DNA from: Rostrohypoxylon terebratum
Taxonomy: Eukaryota > Ascomycota > Sordariomycetes > Xylariales > Hypoxylaceae
Assembly: GCA_022497145.1 (NCBI GenBank)
Contig: MU385878.1
Coordinates: forward strand, 1-64,000
DNA length: 64,000 bases
Reading direction: 5' to 3'
Shown here piece after piece: positions 12,601 to 23,806 of this stretch (position 1 is the first letter of the stretch; every line of letters starts with the position of its first letter). The position numbers were made by a program, and so were the translations under genes. The notes under the pieces are model-generated. The model searched no databases. It worked only from the letters and a program-made list of their open reading frames with translations, and was not told the DNA's origin.

Positions 12601-14536
12601 CGACGAGTTCATTACATGGACGACCCCACGTTACTCGTAGAGCAACCACCCCCCAGCAGCGACAGACGAAGCTAACCCGCGGCCCCCGTCTAGTAGTCAG
12701 CCGGTCGGGAGTGTCTAAGTCACGGCGCTTCTAGAAGCCACAACCTCGTACCCGCAGCCTCCGTGTCTTCCGCCATTGCAGGGTCCCTCCGTTACAGAAG
12801 CAAGACAACACAAGACGACATCTCACCTCCCTGCTGCCAAATCCCATCTCACGACGCGGGGTGTGCTCCCCTCGTAAGCTTTAGTCACCTCTTCGGCATC
12901 ACCGTCCGTAGACCCAGACAAAGCCCGACCAAAAACCGATCCCTGCCTGCGCGTCCCCATCCGCCTCCGGACTTTGACGACGACGTCTTTTGCTGATCGA
13001 CAATCGCCTAGAAGGAGAAACTTCTCCCTGTCTGTCTGTGTCGCTTACCCCGCAGAAAGTCGCTCAGGTAGGGATCCGTGTGCTGTGAAGGAGGTGAGTG
13101 GGAGAGGAGGGGGGAGGGGCGCGCATTGTGGCTGTCGGCCGCTTACCTACGTCCGCGATTGCGCCGCGCCTCTCCGCGCCCCCTCCATCGCAGATCTGCG
13201 CCATTACTCCAGATTAGATTAACTTGTGCGCGGGCGGATAAGCAGGCCAACGACAGCCGGCACGTAAAACTCGCTCATGCGGGCGAATGGTTGCGGAAGA
13301 CTGCTTCCACCACGTACCTAGGTAGGTGGTGATGGGGAACTACGCTTAAGGGTAAGATGATAGGAGGAAATGGTGTTTGTGTGCGCCTCCTGGCATAGGT
13401 AATCGGGGACTTTCTAAGCGAGGACTGTCAGAGACGGTGTTATATTACGCATGCTTGCCTAAGAAAGTCCGTTACGTCCGAGAGTCCGCGGCCCCAATTG
13501 ATTTTGAGAAAACAACGCGCAGACACTGGAATAGGGTATACCATCCACGCTCTTGTACTTATGTAGATATCCAAATCCGTCAAAAATTTAGCAATAATAA
13601 ACGCGGAGTCCACGCAAGCCCGTCCGTGAAAGGTATCAGGGCGTATGGAAACGAACTCGTAGATCGGTCGAGGCGTAGCACGTAACGAGGTGACGTAGTG
13701 AAAGCAACGGTTTTCTTCTTCTTCTTTTCGCCGTTGTTCATGTAACTGTTCACAACAGTACATGTTGTAAGCCCTATGATCCCACGAATCGGCGCTACAT
13801 CCCGATTTATGTGGCCACAGCGTCGGCGTACGTGATGCTATCCAGATTTTAAGAGGACGTGGGCTTGGGACTGATTACTCCGTTTTTCCTCGGTTTCCTG
13901 CTGATTCTATGTGGCGTCCATGAGCTGCTGCTGCTTGCCGGCGCCGTTGAAGGACTGATGATAGATACTCGGAATAACACTGACGTCATCTGGAGTAACG
14001 TTGGGTCACTCGCGACCATCTTATCAGTCATGTCCTCATTTTTCGAACTCGAGAAACGACTACAGAGTTAAGAAAGCTTCTGAGAAGTCTTGATCATGTC
14101 CTTAAGGCGTTGGGGAATGAGGTCTTTTGTCTTATCTCACGGTGCCGTTCGAACCCTCGGCATCTATCCTGGTCGCAAGAATGTATTGAGTGGGTCATAT
14201 GGTTTATTTGCTTTTTTCCCCAACTTACACTCATATAATGTCTAGAATTTCCTAGCATTTTGCTACTAGGTGTTGGATGGACTGAATTCATTAAGGCGCC
14301 TTGGATAACCTTGACGCGATAGACTGAATCAGAGAGCAAGGTTAGGTGACTCTGACCTCCAGGATCTTTCTAGTCAATGGAATTTCATTGTGAATATAGC
14401 ACCCATGGGCTTAGCAGTGCCAATGGCAGCTGGATCAAGACACCTTTAGATGAACATAATGCTGACCTGACCTTATCTCTTGTTTAATTACATGAGTTAT
14501 ATCAACGCCTCTAATTTCCAGCAAAACAAAGTCTTC
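6652..14536. other. Long stretch without a convincing gene
   Basis: About 7.9 kb in which I could not support any protein gene. Open frames are short, overlap antisense partners and lack motifs. Two zones look like promoter or leader DNA rather than random sequence. At 9480-9900 there are pyrimidine-rich runs, an A12 run and ACGAACAACGA repeats. At 12600-13330 there is a GC-richer, CT-rich island. Short palindromes of the TACCTAGG type occur at about 8061-8080, 10325-10345 and 13312-13328. Small multi-exon genes or non-coding RNAs could still be hidden here. Confidence 0.5.
10418..10452. repeat. ATCATGAA tandem repeat
   Basis: Four near-perfect copies of the octamer ATCATGAA (reading through TTCATGAATC) lie head to tail. 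TTCATGAA is itself a palindrome. This is a simple-sequence tract in a gene-free region with no evident function. Confidence 0.7.
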
Positions 14537-15263
14537 TCATGCTGCTGGCGCATCGGCCTGGGCGGCCTGTGCCGAAGGCGGTTCGATGGACTTTCCGAAC
14601 GGCTTCTGACCACGGTCTCTTAGAATGGGGTAGTGAGCGTAAATTTGTGTTGTCCGGAGATGGACGGGGATCTGGTTCTTGGGGGCACCGGGGATAGTCT
14701 TCTCCAGTTTCTATACTTTTGTGTTAGCACAGCCGATTTACCAGATTTCGGAAAAGTCAAAACCCACTAGGTTGGTATATACACAGCTATTTAGCTTCCA
14801 CTCTTGCTTCCGACACTGCCATAGTTGGTGGTTGTTGTCATCCAAGCACTCCCAATGTTTTCGGAACTCGTCCAAGCAGTGCGTGTTGATGTCGCTGATT
14901 ACGCTAGAAGCGCATCGGGTCACCCTGCGACCCTCCTTCAAACACTCAAACTCGCCCCGGCCGGGATTCTCGTTCTTGCATTGCATGAAATCATCGTTGT
15001 AGGGTTGACATCGAGCGCCGATAAAGAAGGAAGCAGAAAGAAGAGGCGCAGATGAGGCACCGACCTCCTTGACTTTGGGAATGCTGTCCGGTAGAGGAGT
15101 GGTATCGTAGAGAACCTTCTGGTTGAAGCTATAAAGGTAATTTAGCAACGGCGCTCATGAATGCCGGAATTGACTCAAGAGAAATGTTTCGCCACGGGTC
15201 AATTGGCACTCTAACGGTTGTAAGAATCACTTAGTGTACATACACTGGTTGTCTAGCCGCCAT
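14537..15263 (-). CDS. NDUFA8: Complex I 20.8 kDa subunit (NDUFA8-like)
   Basis: Three exons: 15263-15244, 15128-14768 and 14710-14537, giving 184 residues. The 20-nt first exon encodes MAARQPV and joins to FNQKVLYDTTPLPDSIPKV. The cysteines of the family follow (GARCQPYNDDFMQCK, ECLKEGRRVTRC, HCLDEFRKHWECL, LWQCRKQEWKLNSC). They form CX9C-type pairs typical of intermembrane-space proteins folded by the Mia40 relay. The product is an accessory subunit of NADH:ubiquinone oxidoreductase, called the 20.8 kDa subunit in Neurospora. I ended exon 2 at a GTGGGT donor because the stronger-looking GTAAAT site further on would create a stop on joining. The chosen join gives TNLKLEKTIPG. It shares a divergent promoter region with the NUP57 gene. 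Confidence 0.9.
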
Positions 15264-16075
15264 GGCTGCGAAGTTAGACGAGGGTCTCTGCGATTTGTTG
15301 TCTGTGGTTAGAACAAGCTCAGAAGGTTGAGGATGATGCAGTTAGAGGACTGACTTGAAAGTGACATCAAGCGATGGTGGTTAGCAAATTGGAAATGCTG
15401 ATTGGTTCTAGCCACATGGGGCTGAGATGGGCAGATGGAGAGCGGTTTCCCGCACAAATTGGGTACATGACTATTATTACTTGAGTACATCCATACACCG
15501 CAGTCGCAGCTGTCATCTCAAGTACAGAGTACTAGGTACTCTGTACCGGCTTATCTGAAAAAGATAAGGTAGCTAGCTGCCACCGGGCAAGCCACGCTTC
15601 CGAAAGTTTTGAGGCTGAAGCTACTAGATACGTACTAGTAACTAGGTACCTAATAGTAATTGGGATCAGAAGCTAGGATTTGTTTTTCGTGATGGAATTT
15701 CAATATGCTAGGGCAACGCGAGTAAATATCACGACCTCACGATTTTATCAATTGCAACACTCAGTTCTCATGAAGAGGGCTCCTGCTTTATCACGTTGAC
15801 TCACTCGATAAACATTAACCCGCCCCGCATCTCACAAAGCAAATAATTCTTTTTTTTTTCAACACCAGCATCTGCACCATGAGCTAAGACCCGAAACATT
15901 CTTTCACTCCACTAAACACCATCGCCTTCTCCCACGCGGATTTCTATCAACGGCGACGCGATTCTTCATCTCAACCCATAAGGCTATCGCCTGTTACGCT
16001 CGCTCAATTCAACTAGATCGCTTCCGCACCGACATCGCTCATTTGATACGTAGAGCTTTCATTCCACCATAAGTC
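15264..16075. promoter_or_regulatory. Divergent intergenic promoter region (complex I subunit / NUP57)
   Basis: About 0.8 kb separates the start codons of two outward-facing genes, so both promoters must lie here. The NUP57 side is pyrimidine-rich with a T10 run near 15850. A perfect inverted repeat sits at 15522-15546. No transcription-factor site can be assigned with confidence. Confidence 0.5.
15522..15546. repeat. Perfect 11-bp-arm inverted repeat
   Basis: GTACAGAGTAC, then a TAG spacer, then GTACTCTGTAC: the two arms are exact reverse complements. It lies in the shared promoter region of the complex I subunit and NUP57 genes. It could be a dimeric regulator site or one of the dispersed CTAGG-type palindromes of this genome. 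Confidence 0.7.
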
Positions 16076-17314
16076 ATGTCTGGGCTATTTGGAGCGCGCT
16101 CGTCGGCCCTTGGCCCTTCTACGAATACCCTTGGTCAATTTCAGAGCCCCAGCACATCTATATTCGGTCAACCTCAACAACAGCAGCAACAGCCATCCAA
16201 CCCCTTCGGTGGAAGTTTATTAAGTGGAAATACGCTTGGTCAACAGCAGCAACAGCAACAGCAGCAGCCGTCTAATCCTTTTGGTGGAAGCTTGTTAAGC
16301 CAACCTCAACAGCAGCAACAACAACAGCAACAACCACAGCAGCAGCAGCAAGCTGGAGGTGCTGGTTTCATGAATGCGAGCCAAGGCCCAGCACTACGTT
16401 CTAGTTTGATTTGGGAACCCGGTCGTGAGTCGCTAAGTAAGTCGATCATCATAGCATCACATCTATATGCGCCTTGAACTAATTATCATAATTATAGCCC
16501 ACAAACCTATCACCGAACAGATCGAAGGAATGCTTTGCAAATGGCACCCCGAACACCCAAACACCGTTTTTAAATACTACTTTTACAACAAGGTCGACCA
16601 GGCGCGCGTTCCCTTTTACCAACCCTCTGCCGCCGAAAACCCTGTAGAATGGGAACAGGCCGTTCATGACAAGCCAGGCCCTGGCTTCATGCCTGCTCTC
16701 GCCACCGGCTTTAAGGCAGTCAGCGAGCGCCTTATTATGCAGAAGCAAGTGTTGGGAAACTACAGGCAGGCGCTCCATGCCATCAACTCTAGTCTAGACG
16801 CGATTCTCTCGCAACACGATCTCCAGACAAGCGTACGAACCCTCAATGCCCGGCGGAAGCACACAATGCTACGGCAACGATGTCTCGCGCTAGCAACCAA
16901 GGTGCAGGTTTTGCGCAATCGCGGTTATTCTCTGGATAAGGAGGAAGACGAACTAAAGACGAAGCTGGAGACCCTTGACCGGAGCGTCACGGACCCGGCG
17001 CTTAGCGCGCGAACGGAAGAGCTGTGGAGCCGTCTCATAATGCTACGGGGCTATGCGGATAGCCTTCAACAGGAGATTAGCCAGCGCGGTGCGGAAACTC
17101 AAGAAGGCATCGGCGAGGAGAACGAGGCGCAAGCCAGAGAGGTAGGCCCAATTCTGTCCACTTACTCTTGAGACGATACACGTGAGACTAATTTGACTTC
17201 ATTTAGATCCTAGAAAAGTTTGACAAACAGCTGCAGTCACTGAAGACCGCATTAGAACAAGTCCAAAAAGATTACGACGAGTGGATCGAGGCGAACCCGT
17301 CTCCGAAGAAGTAG
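16076..17314 (+). CDS. NUP57: Nucleoporin Nup57/Nup54 (central channel FG nucleoporin)
   Basis: Three exons: 16076-16436, 16498-17141 and 17207-17314, giving 370 residues. The N-terminus is an FG-type region with LFGARSSALG, IFGQPQ and two NPFGGSLLS units separated by polyglutamine. The rest is the alpha-helical Nup54 domain: KPITEQIEGMLCKWHPEHP, FKYYFYNKVDQ, then coiled-coil segments to the C-terminal ILEKFDKQLQSLKTALEQVQ. In the family this part trimerises with Nsp1 and Nup49 in the pore channel, and the FG repeats bind transport receptors. For intron 1 a GTGAGT donor at 16425 is in the same phase and would delete four residues; I chose the GTAAGT at 16437. NUP57 is divergent from the complex I gene and convergent with TOM5. 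Confidence 0.9.
16171..16352 (+). repeat. CAG/CAA polyglutamine microsatellite in NUP57
   Basis: Four runs of mixed CAA and CAG codons encode glutamine tracts of about 6-10 residues between FG-type units. Mixed codons slow replication slippage, but length variation between strains is likely. The repeats keep the frame. Confidence 0.8.
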
Positions 17315-17952
17315 GGCAGTCGGAGGGGGAGGTAGGAAAGGGGTATAGAAGTCCTTGATTCCGATACCAAATCAAAGAGATGGTGTCCATTAATGCGAGT
17401 GGGCATTCGGCAACAGGAACCTTGGAAATTTGGGTGATCTGTACCAATAGGATTTGGCCGCAGGAAACCGCATCAAAGCCCGGCGTTAGGGGACGTCTAC
17501 TTTCGATATAAAAAGATGGCATACTGGGTCATCATTTTCCGAGCACCCTCCGATCCCGTGACAGTGATTATATGTTTACATATATGCACCCACTTCTCTA
17601 CTTGTAGAATTTGTACGAAACGAGGTTCTTTATGGAAAGCTGAGATCCGTACCGGCTCCTTGAATTGGGTAGGGCACTTATGTAGGTATGTGGTGATTAC
17701 CGGCCCCCTGACCCATCTATGTAATGTGTTATTGTGTTATACAATCGTAATGCCGCAATGTGGCACCCCCTCCATGCGCCGTCCTGAAATGCTCCTACCG
17801 ACCACCTTTTTTGTAGGTGACATGCTAGTCGTTTCCATGCGAAAGGGCATCCGTATGTATCGTAACAAGTATATCCACTTGTCCCTGTAGTCTATCGTAT
17901 CTAAAGGACCATCCTTCTTCTAGTATCGTACAAGGGCCGTGCGCCCGGAGAC
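17315..17952. other. Intergenic region between convergent NUP57 and TOM5
   Basis: This holds the 3' flanks of both genes. The open frame at 17516-17890 has no recognisable motif and I see no further gene. Confidence 0.6.
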
Positions 17953-18253
17953 TCAGAATACGCTCGATACGGCGTCGACGGCGAAAGGAACTAAATGGAA
18001 TGCATGGTTAGTGGTCGGCTTTGTAACGAAGATGTTGAAATATCATATGGTATTTGAGACAGGGATGACATACCGAAGTAGAGTACAACGGCCGCGGCAA
18101 GGAAACTTTGGAGTGTGCCGGTTGCTTCAGCCTCGTGGGCCTCGATCTCCTCTTGGGTGAATTGGGGCGGTGCGACTGTAGTTGCTTTTGTTAGACGTCA
18201 TAGACGATCGATTTTCTAATCAGATGCTGAGTTCACTTACATCCTCCAAACAT
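17953..18253 (-). CDS. TOM5: Mitochondrial import receptor subunit Tom5
   Basis: A tiny three-exon gene: 18253-18241 (13 nt), 18175-18074 and 17990-17953, giving only 50 residues. The product begins MFGGFAPPQFTQEEIEAHEA, has an acidic helix, and ends in one hydrophobic segment (FLAAAVVLYFVPFAVDAVSS). This matches the fungal Tom5 plan: a short cytosolic acidic part and a C-terminal outer-membrane anchor with an internal proline. By family it is a small subunit of the TOM complex that passes preproteins from the receptors to the Tom40 channel. Splice sites GTAAGT/CAG and GTATGT/TAG fit and all phases agree. No single reading frame shows the whole protein, so it is easily missed. It lies tail-to-tail with NUP57 and head-to-head with GCV2. 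Confidence 0.87.
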
Positions 18254-19308
18254 TTTGTATGAGTTTGATTTATTTGTCTGTATGGTGTATGCCTCTTGTT
18301 GTTATGCGGATGATGTTGTATTTGTTGTTATTTGGATAGTTTGAATCTGGTCATGTGAAATTACCAATTTTTTTTTCAATCAGTGACGACCAACTAAAAG
18401 CTGCAAAAAGACTGGAAAGGAGCTCCTCCACACGTGCCCCTCGGCTCCCCATTTTGAGCCGCTTAATCAAGGTACAATACAAAATACCTAGCCTATAAGT
18501 TGTGCTACCTGTATTACTTAATCATGCAGTAGGGCCACTGTATGATCGTGCCATTTCTCTGCATTTCCAAACTCTAAACCCAAACCAGGACTTGCCTAGG
18601 TGGCCAGCACCTGCAGGAAATCTCTTACCCATCCATGAATCCCATAAAATCACACCGCTACAGTGGGTCTCCCGCTACTACCTTAATGCGAATAAACCTC
18701 GACTGCCGTCAAGTCGAAAGATTAGAAAAAGTCCGAAGCGAACGCTATCGGCGCTGCTTCTTTCCCGGAAAGACCCGGCTGCCAGGTGCTTTCAAGGTTT
18801 CCAAGGTTTCTTTATCTTTGTACTAATCGATACCACCAATAATTCTTAGACCGATGACGGCCTTTCCTAGTACTAGCATAACGTAAATGAATATCCGATC
18901 ATACCTATGTATTAAAATACTAAAATACCCTAAATATTCTTGAAACAACAATTCTTGTCTACCATTTTCACCCACCATTTCTTCCCGGAACTATAGTTCG
19001 CGACCGGATCTGGGGAACCTGGCATCCATTGGACCCCACTACTAGAGTCCTTAACGTCGAACGAAAGTTCCAAAGTTCCTCTTATCATCTCCCACCTCTC
19101 CCACCTCTCCCTAACCCCTCAACACTCATCCAATTGGTGAGCCAATTCACGAATTCATTCACAAATCCATCTAGGTAACGTGAGAGTTACCCAAGCAGCA
19201 TGCCCGCGTGAGAGCTTAACCTCAAATTACTACATTTACGCTCTTTTCAATTGTTATTTCTCTCGTGGCTGTGAATTGCCAAGCGAGTTTTTTTTTTTTT
19301 TTTTCACG
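18254..19308. promoter_or_regulatory. Divergent promoter region of TOM5 and GCV2
   Basis: About 1.05 kb lies between the outward-facing start codons of two genes for mitochondrial proteins. A CCAATTGG box (CCAAT in both orientations) lies near 19129. A T17 run at 19288-19304 ends four bases before the GCV2 start and would be transcribed into its leader. No other element is assignable. Confidence 0.5.
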
Positions 19309-22300
19309 ATGGCTTCCCTCACAAGCACCGTGCCTCGTCGAATAGGCCAATCAGCAGCTCGCATACGAGCTTCATCTTCCTTAGCTTCCCGGCTACAACC
19401 CTCAGTTCCTTGGGTGTGTCATCGACGTGCGTATCAAGCCACAAGCATAGCTGCGCGGTCGAGGTCTACAACCTGGTCGATTAGTTTGAAACTCAAGGAA
19501 TCGGGATATCAACCATTGGATACTTTCGCCCGCCGTCACATCGGTCCAGATGAGGCCGATACAGTCGAAATGCTTAAGGCTCTATCTCCTCCCGCCGAGA
19601 GCCTAGATGAATTTGTTGGACAAGTTGTCCCACCTGATATATTGTCTCCAAGGACTTATAGATTCTGGATGGACGCAGTCAACGAAAGTGGCCTCAAAGA
19701 TTCAATCAAAACCTACGAGAGGGGTATCGCCATAAAGAAGAGTTTCATTGGCCAAGGATACTATGGAACTATTACTCCGCCTGTCATTCGCCGGAATGTT
19801 CTTGAGAATCCGGCCTGGTACACGAGCTACACCCCATATCAACCAGAAATCAGCCAGGGTCGCTTGGAATCCTTGCTAAATTTTCAAACCATGGTCTCAG
19901 ATCTCACTTCGCTTCCCATTGCTAATGCTAGTCTTCTGGACGAAGGTACAGCTGCCGCTGAGGCCCTGACTCTTTCTTTGAACGCGCTGCCGTCTGCAAG
20001 AGCTCAGGCCGAAGAGAAGACCTTTGTCGTCTCTATAGACGTCCACCCGCAGACTCTCTCAGTCTTGCATGGACGCGCCGATGGCTTTGGTGTTAAACTT
20101 AGAGCTTTAGATCTGAGAGATCCTACTTCCATTGAATTTATCAAGGAGCTTGGCCCAAATTTAGCTGGCGTTCTGGTTCAGTATCCCGACACCTTCGGCC
20201 ACGTCTATAATTACGAACCCCTCGCTGAACTTGTGCATGAACAAGGCGCTCTTCTCAGTGTTGCCACAGACCTCTTGGCTCTAACTATGCTCAAACCTCC
20301 GGGAGAGTGGGGAGCGGACATTGCATTTGGAAGTGCCCAGAGATTCGGTGTGCCAATGGGATTTGGAGGTCCGCATGCCGCCTTCTTTGCTGTCCAGGAA
20401 AAGCACAAGAGAAAGATGCCAGGTCGACTAGTTGGGATTTCCAAGGATCGATTGGGTGATAAGGCATATCGACTAGCTCTCCAAACCCGAGAACAGCACA
20501 TCCGAAGAGAGAAAGCTACCAGTAATGTGTGTACCTCACAGGCATTGTTGGCCAACATGAGCGCTCTCTACGCGATTTACCATGGTCCCAAAGGTCTCAA
20601 AGCGATTGCTGAACGGGTTATCCGCGGGGCAAGGACTGTCCAAGCCATGGCGGAAAAGTGGGGTTTCACTACTCAGAAAACCAGGTGGTCTCAAGATAGC
20701 GGCGTTCTGTTCGACACGGTCGCCGTCGATTTTGTAACTCCCCTGGCACAAGAGCGCTTTATAAGAGGAGTTGAGAAGGACGGCAAGGCGCACGTACGCA
20801 GAATTGACCAACGGCAAGTTGGTATCTCAATTGACGAGACAACATCCTTGATGGACTTGGTCAGGTTATACCAGGGATTCCATCAAGCGGCCAGACGCGG
20901 GGGGACACTGCCTGAAGAGATTGCAGAGAAAGACGTAGAGACTATATTGTCTGAATATGCCGGTCCATTAGATATTCCTGAGCCCTTTCGACGAACCTCT
21001 AGCTTCCTAACGCATCCCGTTTTTAACACACACCATTCCGAGACCGAACTGCTTCGATATATTCACCACTTACAATCTAAAGATTTATCCCTTGTTCACT
21101 CCATGATACCCCTTGGTTCGTGCACCATGAAACTAAACGGAACAGCGGAAATGTCACTCATCACTATACCCGAGTTTTCTGAAGTACACCCTTACACCCC
21201 GCAAGAGTATGTTATAGGCTATCATAAACTCCTAGATGCTTTCAAGGCGCAACTGTGTAAGATAACGGGAATGCACACAGTCTCTCTCCAGCCCAACTCG
21301 GGGGCCCAAGGTGAATTCGCCGGTCTACGGGCAATCACAGAATACCATAGAATCCATAGCACTGGAAAGAAACGGGATATATGCCTCATTCCTGTGTCTG
21401 CTCACGGTACAAACCCCGCATCTGCTGCCATGGCCGGTATGCGAGTAGTGCCGATCAAATGCAATACGAGCACCGGCAATCTCGACTTGGTAGACCTAGA
21501 GGAAAAGTGTAAGAAGCACCAAGATGAGCTCGCGGCTATCATGGTCACTTATCCCAGCACATATGGCATATTTGAGCCTGGGATTAAGAAAGTGTGTGAG
21601 CTCGTCCACCAGTACGGTGGATTAGTCTACATGGACGGCGCGAACATGAACGCACAAATTGGACTTTGCTCCCCTGGAGAGATCGGTGCCGATGTGTGTC
21701 ATCTGAACCTCCACAAGACCTTTTGCATCCCTCATGGCGGCGGTGGCCCTGGTGTAGGCCCTATTTGTGTCCAGAAACACCTTTCCAAATTCATACCCCG
21801 TGATCCGGCTGGGAGTATAACCGAGGCCAAGGGCTACGCGGTGAGCAGTGCAAATTATGGCAGCGCTAGCATCAACCTCATTAGTTGGGCGTATAATACT
21901 CTCATGGGTAAGTTCTCAGTCAATAGTTTATTTTTATTCACTAGGATGAATGGATAAGTTGACCTTATTTATAGGATCCGCTGGTCTCACTCGTGCCACC
22001 AAGATCACCCTTCTAAATGCCAACTACATCCTTTCGCGTCTCAAGCCTCACTACGACATTCTCTACGTGAATGAGCACGGTCGTTGTGCACATGAATTCA
22101 TACTCGACACTCGTCCCTTCCACAAATCTGCAAGTGTAGAGGCGATCGACATTGCTAAGCGTCTACAGGACTACGGATTCCACGCACCGACGATGAGCTG
22201 GCCCGTCGCTAACACGCTAATGATCGAACCGACTGAGAGCGAGAGCAAGGAGGAACTCGATCGCTTTATCGACGCTCTCATCAGTATCCGTGGGGAAATT

Positions 22301-22618
22301 CGCGAGATCGAAGAAGGCAAGGTCCCGCGCGAGGGTAATGTCCTCAAGATGGCGCCACACACTATGAAAGACCTGATCGAGGGCGATGGTGAGGACGGAG
22401 CTAAATGGGGGAGGGTCTATTCACGCGAGAAAGCCGCCTACCCGCTACCGTGGCTGAAGGAGAAGAAATTCTGGCCGACGGTCACAAGGATAGACGATAG
22501 TAAGTCCCACATGCGTCAGATTCCTTATGAAGAGACATGCTAACCAGAGTGCCAAGCTTACGGTGATCTCAACCTCTTCTGTACATGTCCGCCGGTCGAG
22601 GACACTACAAGCTCCTAA
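19309..22618 (+). CDS. GCV2: Glycine dehydrogenase (decarboxylating), P-protein, mitochondrial
   Basis: Three exons: 19309-21907, 21975-22499 and 22557-22618, giving 1061 residues, the usual length for the fused eukaryotic P-protein. P-protein is the PLP enzyme of the mitochondrial glycine cleavage system: it decarboxylates glycine and passes the aminomethyl group to the lipoyl arm of H-protein. The N-terminus is rich in Arg, Ser and Ala, as in a mitochondrial presequence. FARRHIGPDEADTVEML opens the catalytic part. LNLHKTFCIPHGGGGPG carries the PLP lysine (about residue 803), and SAHGTNPASAAMAGM is also typical. The last exon gives the family ending YGDLNLFCTCPPVED. Translation upstream of 19309 stays open but has no ATG. 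Intron 2 uses an AAG acceptor. Expression is probably glycine-responsive, as in yeast; this is not visible here. Confidence 0.95.
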
Positions 22619-23806
22619 AATTGCATCTCCATGCATATCTCTGGCGTAGCGCATAAGCTCATCCGTTTTTCAACATGATGGAAAATAAGGGCGTACGGGA
22701 TTTACGGAGGTCTTTTCAACAGAAAGGTTAACCAGCATAGAGTTTCACCAACTCTTGGTAGAGCTAAGGCGTTTTTTTTTTCCTGCGCAGATGTGGTTCA
22801 ACAACGTGCTATATTGTGCTGCGTATATTGTATTAAGCTGCACTGATGAAATGTACGTTTATCGACACGTGCATTTCGTCGATATGTTATTATTCAACTA
22901 CATAAAACTTGGGTTCTGCCTCCAGCCCCATTAACTGGACTAGGAGATGTGTTTGGGATGACGGGGCGCGGCTACCGACTGACGGGTTGAAACGAATGAA
23001 TGGCATTGAGGGATTTATGGAAGCAAGTGGATGGATTGCACGAGAGGTCTTGCGCTAGATGTAGAGATAGAAGACAAGAGATGAAAGACAAAAAAGAATT
23101 AGTACTATATCATCGGCTAATTTAGAACTTCTATAGATCCTTATTACTTTGTTCTCTTCCATGTTATAGACATTGAGAACTCGACATCGAACGTACTTGA
23201 GGTGCTTACCTTTCTCGTCGGCAATTCCGTGGCGGGGGCCCCTTTTTTACTCGGGTCCAGGAGCCGTCTATGCCTAAGTAGCCGGTATGCGGAGGGCTAG
23301 CGAGGCACGTACCCGAGTTAGGGGCCAATCAGCGCTTCCTTATTGCCGAAGTGGACTGAGAGGCACAGACCCGGTCTTATGGGGAAGCGGCTGAGATCCT
23401 TTGGTCCTATTCTGTTACCTGTTTGTTGCTAGTAATAGGTAGCTGAGTCTTTGGTACTACTGTCGATTTATGTACCTGTATACCTTTGTCATCATTCTGC
23501 ATAAAATGAGAGATGCTTCGTCCGAGGCTGGAACCAGGTACGTACCCAGTTAAAGTCGTATCTAGTATGGGCCATCAGGTGCTGTGGACTGTCGCCGGAA
23601 TAGAGTTACTTTGACAAAAAAGGTAGTATATACAATATGTGTTTCTTCAAATGTTCCTTGAAGCTTTGTCTATACATATACTCTATAGTACTTTGTTTCT
23701 TTCTAACCAGATCGCCGTCTAGGTATAGGTATCGTTTGAATCATAAATCATAAATGCGCACTGGGTATCTGCACCCCAAACCAGATTCCAAATAATAGCA
23801 GTGATT
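22619..23806. other. Intergenic region between GCV2 and the deaminase gene
   Basis: Convergent 3' flanks of about 1.2 kb. No open frame with coding character is visible. The genes on either side account for the terminators expected here. Confidence 0.6.

Noticed and set aside
13849..14071. Opposing short frames, one hydrophobic (LITPFFLGFLLILCGVHELL)
   Set aside because: The hydrophobic frame lacks an ATG start near its beginning and mirrors a Ser/Pro frame on the other strand; probably chance.
14140..14160. GTTCGAAC tRNA-like B box on the minus strand
   Set aside because: No A box at the right distance and no pairing T or acceptor stem.
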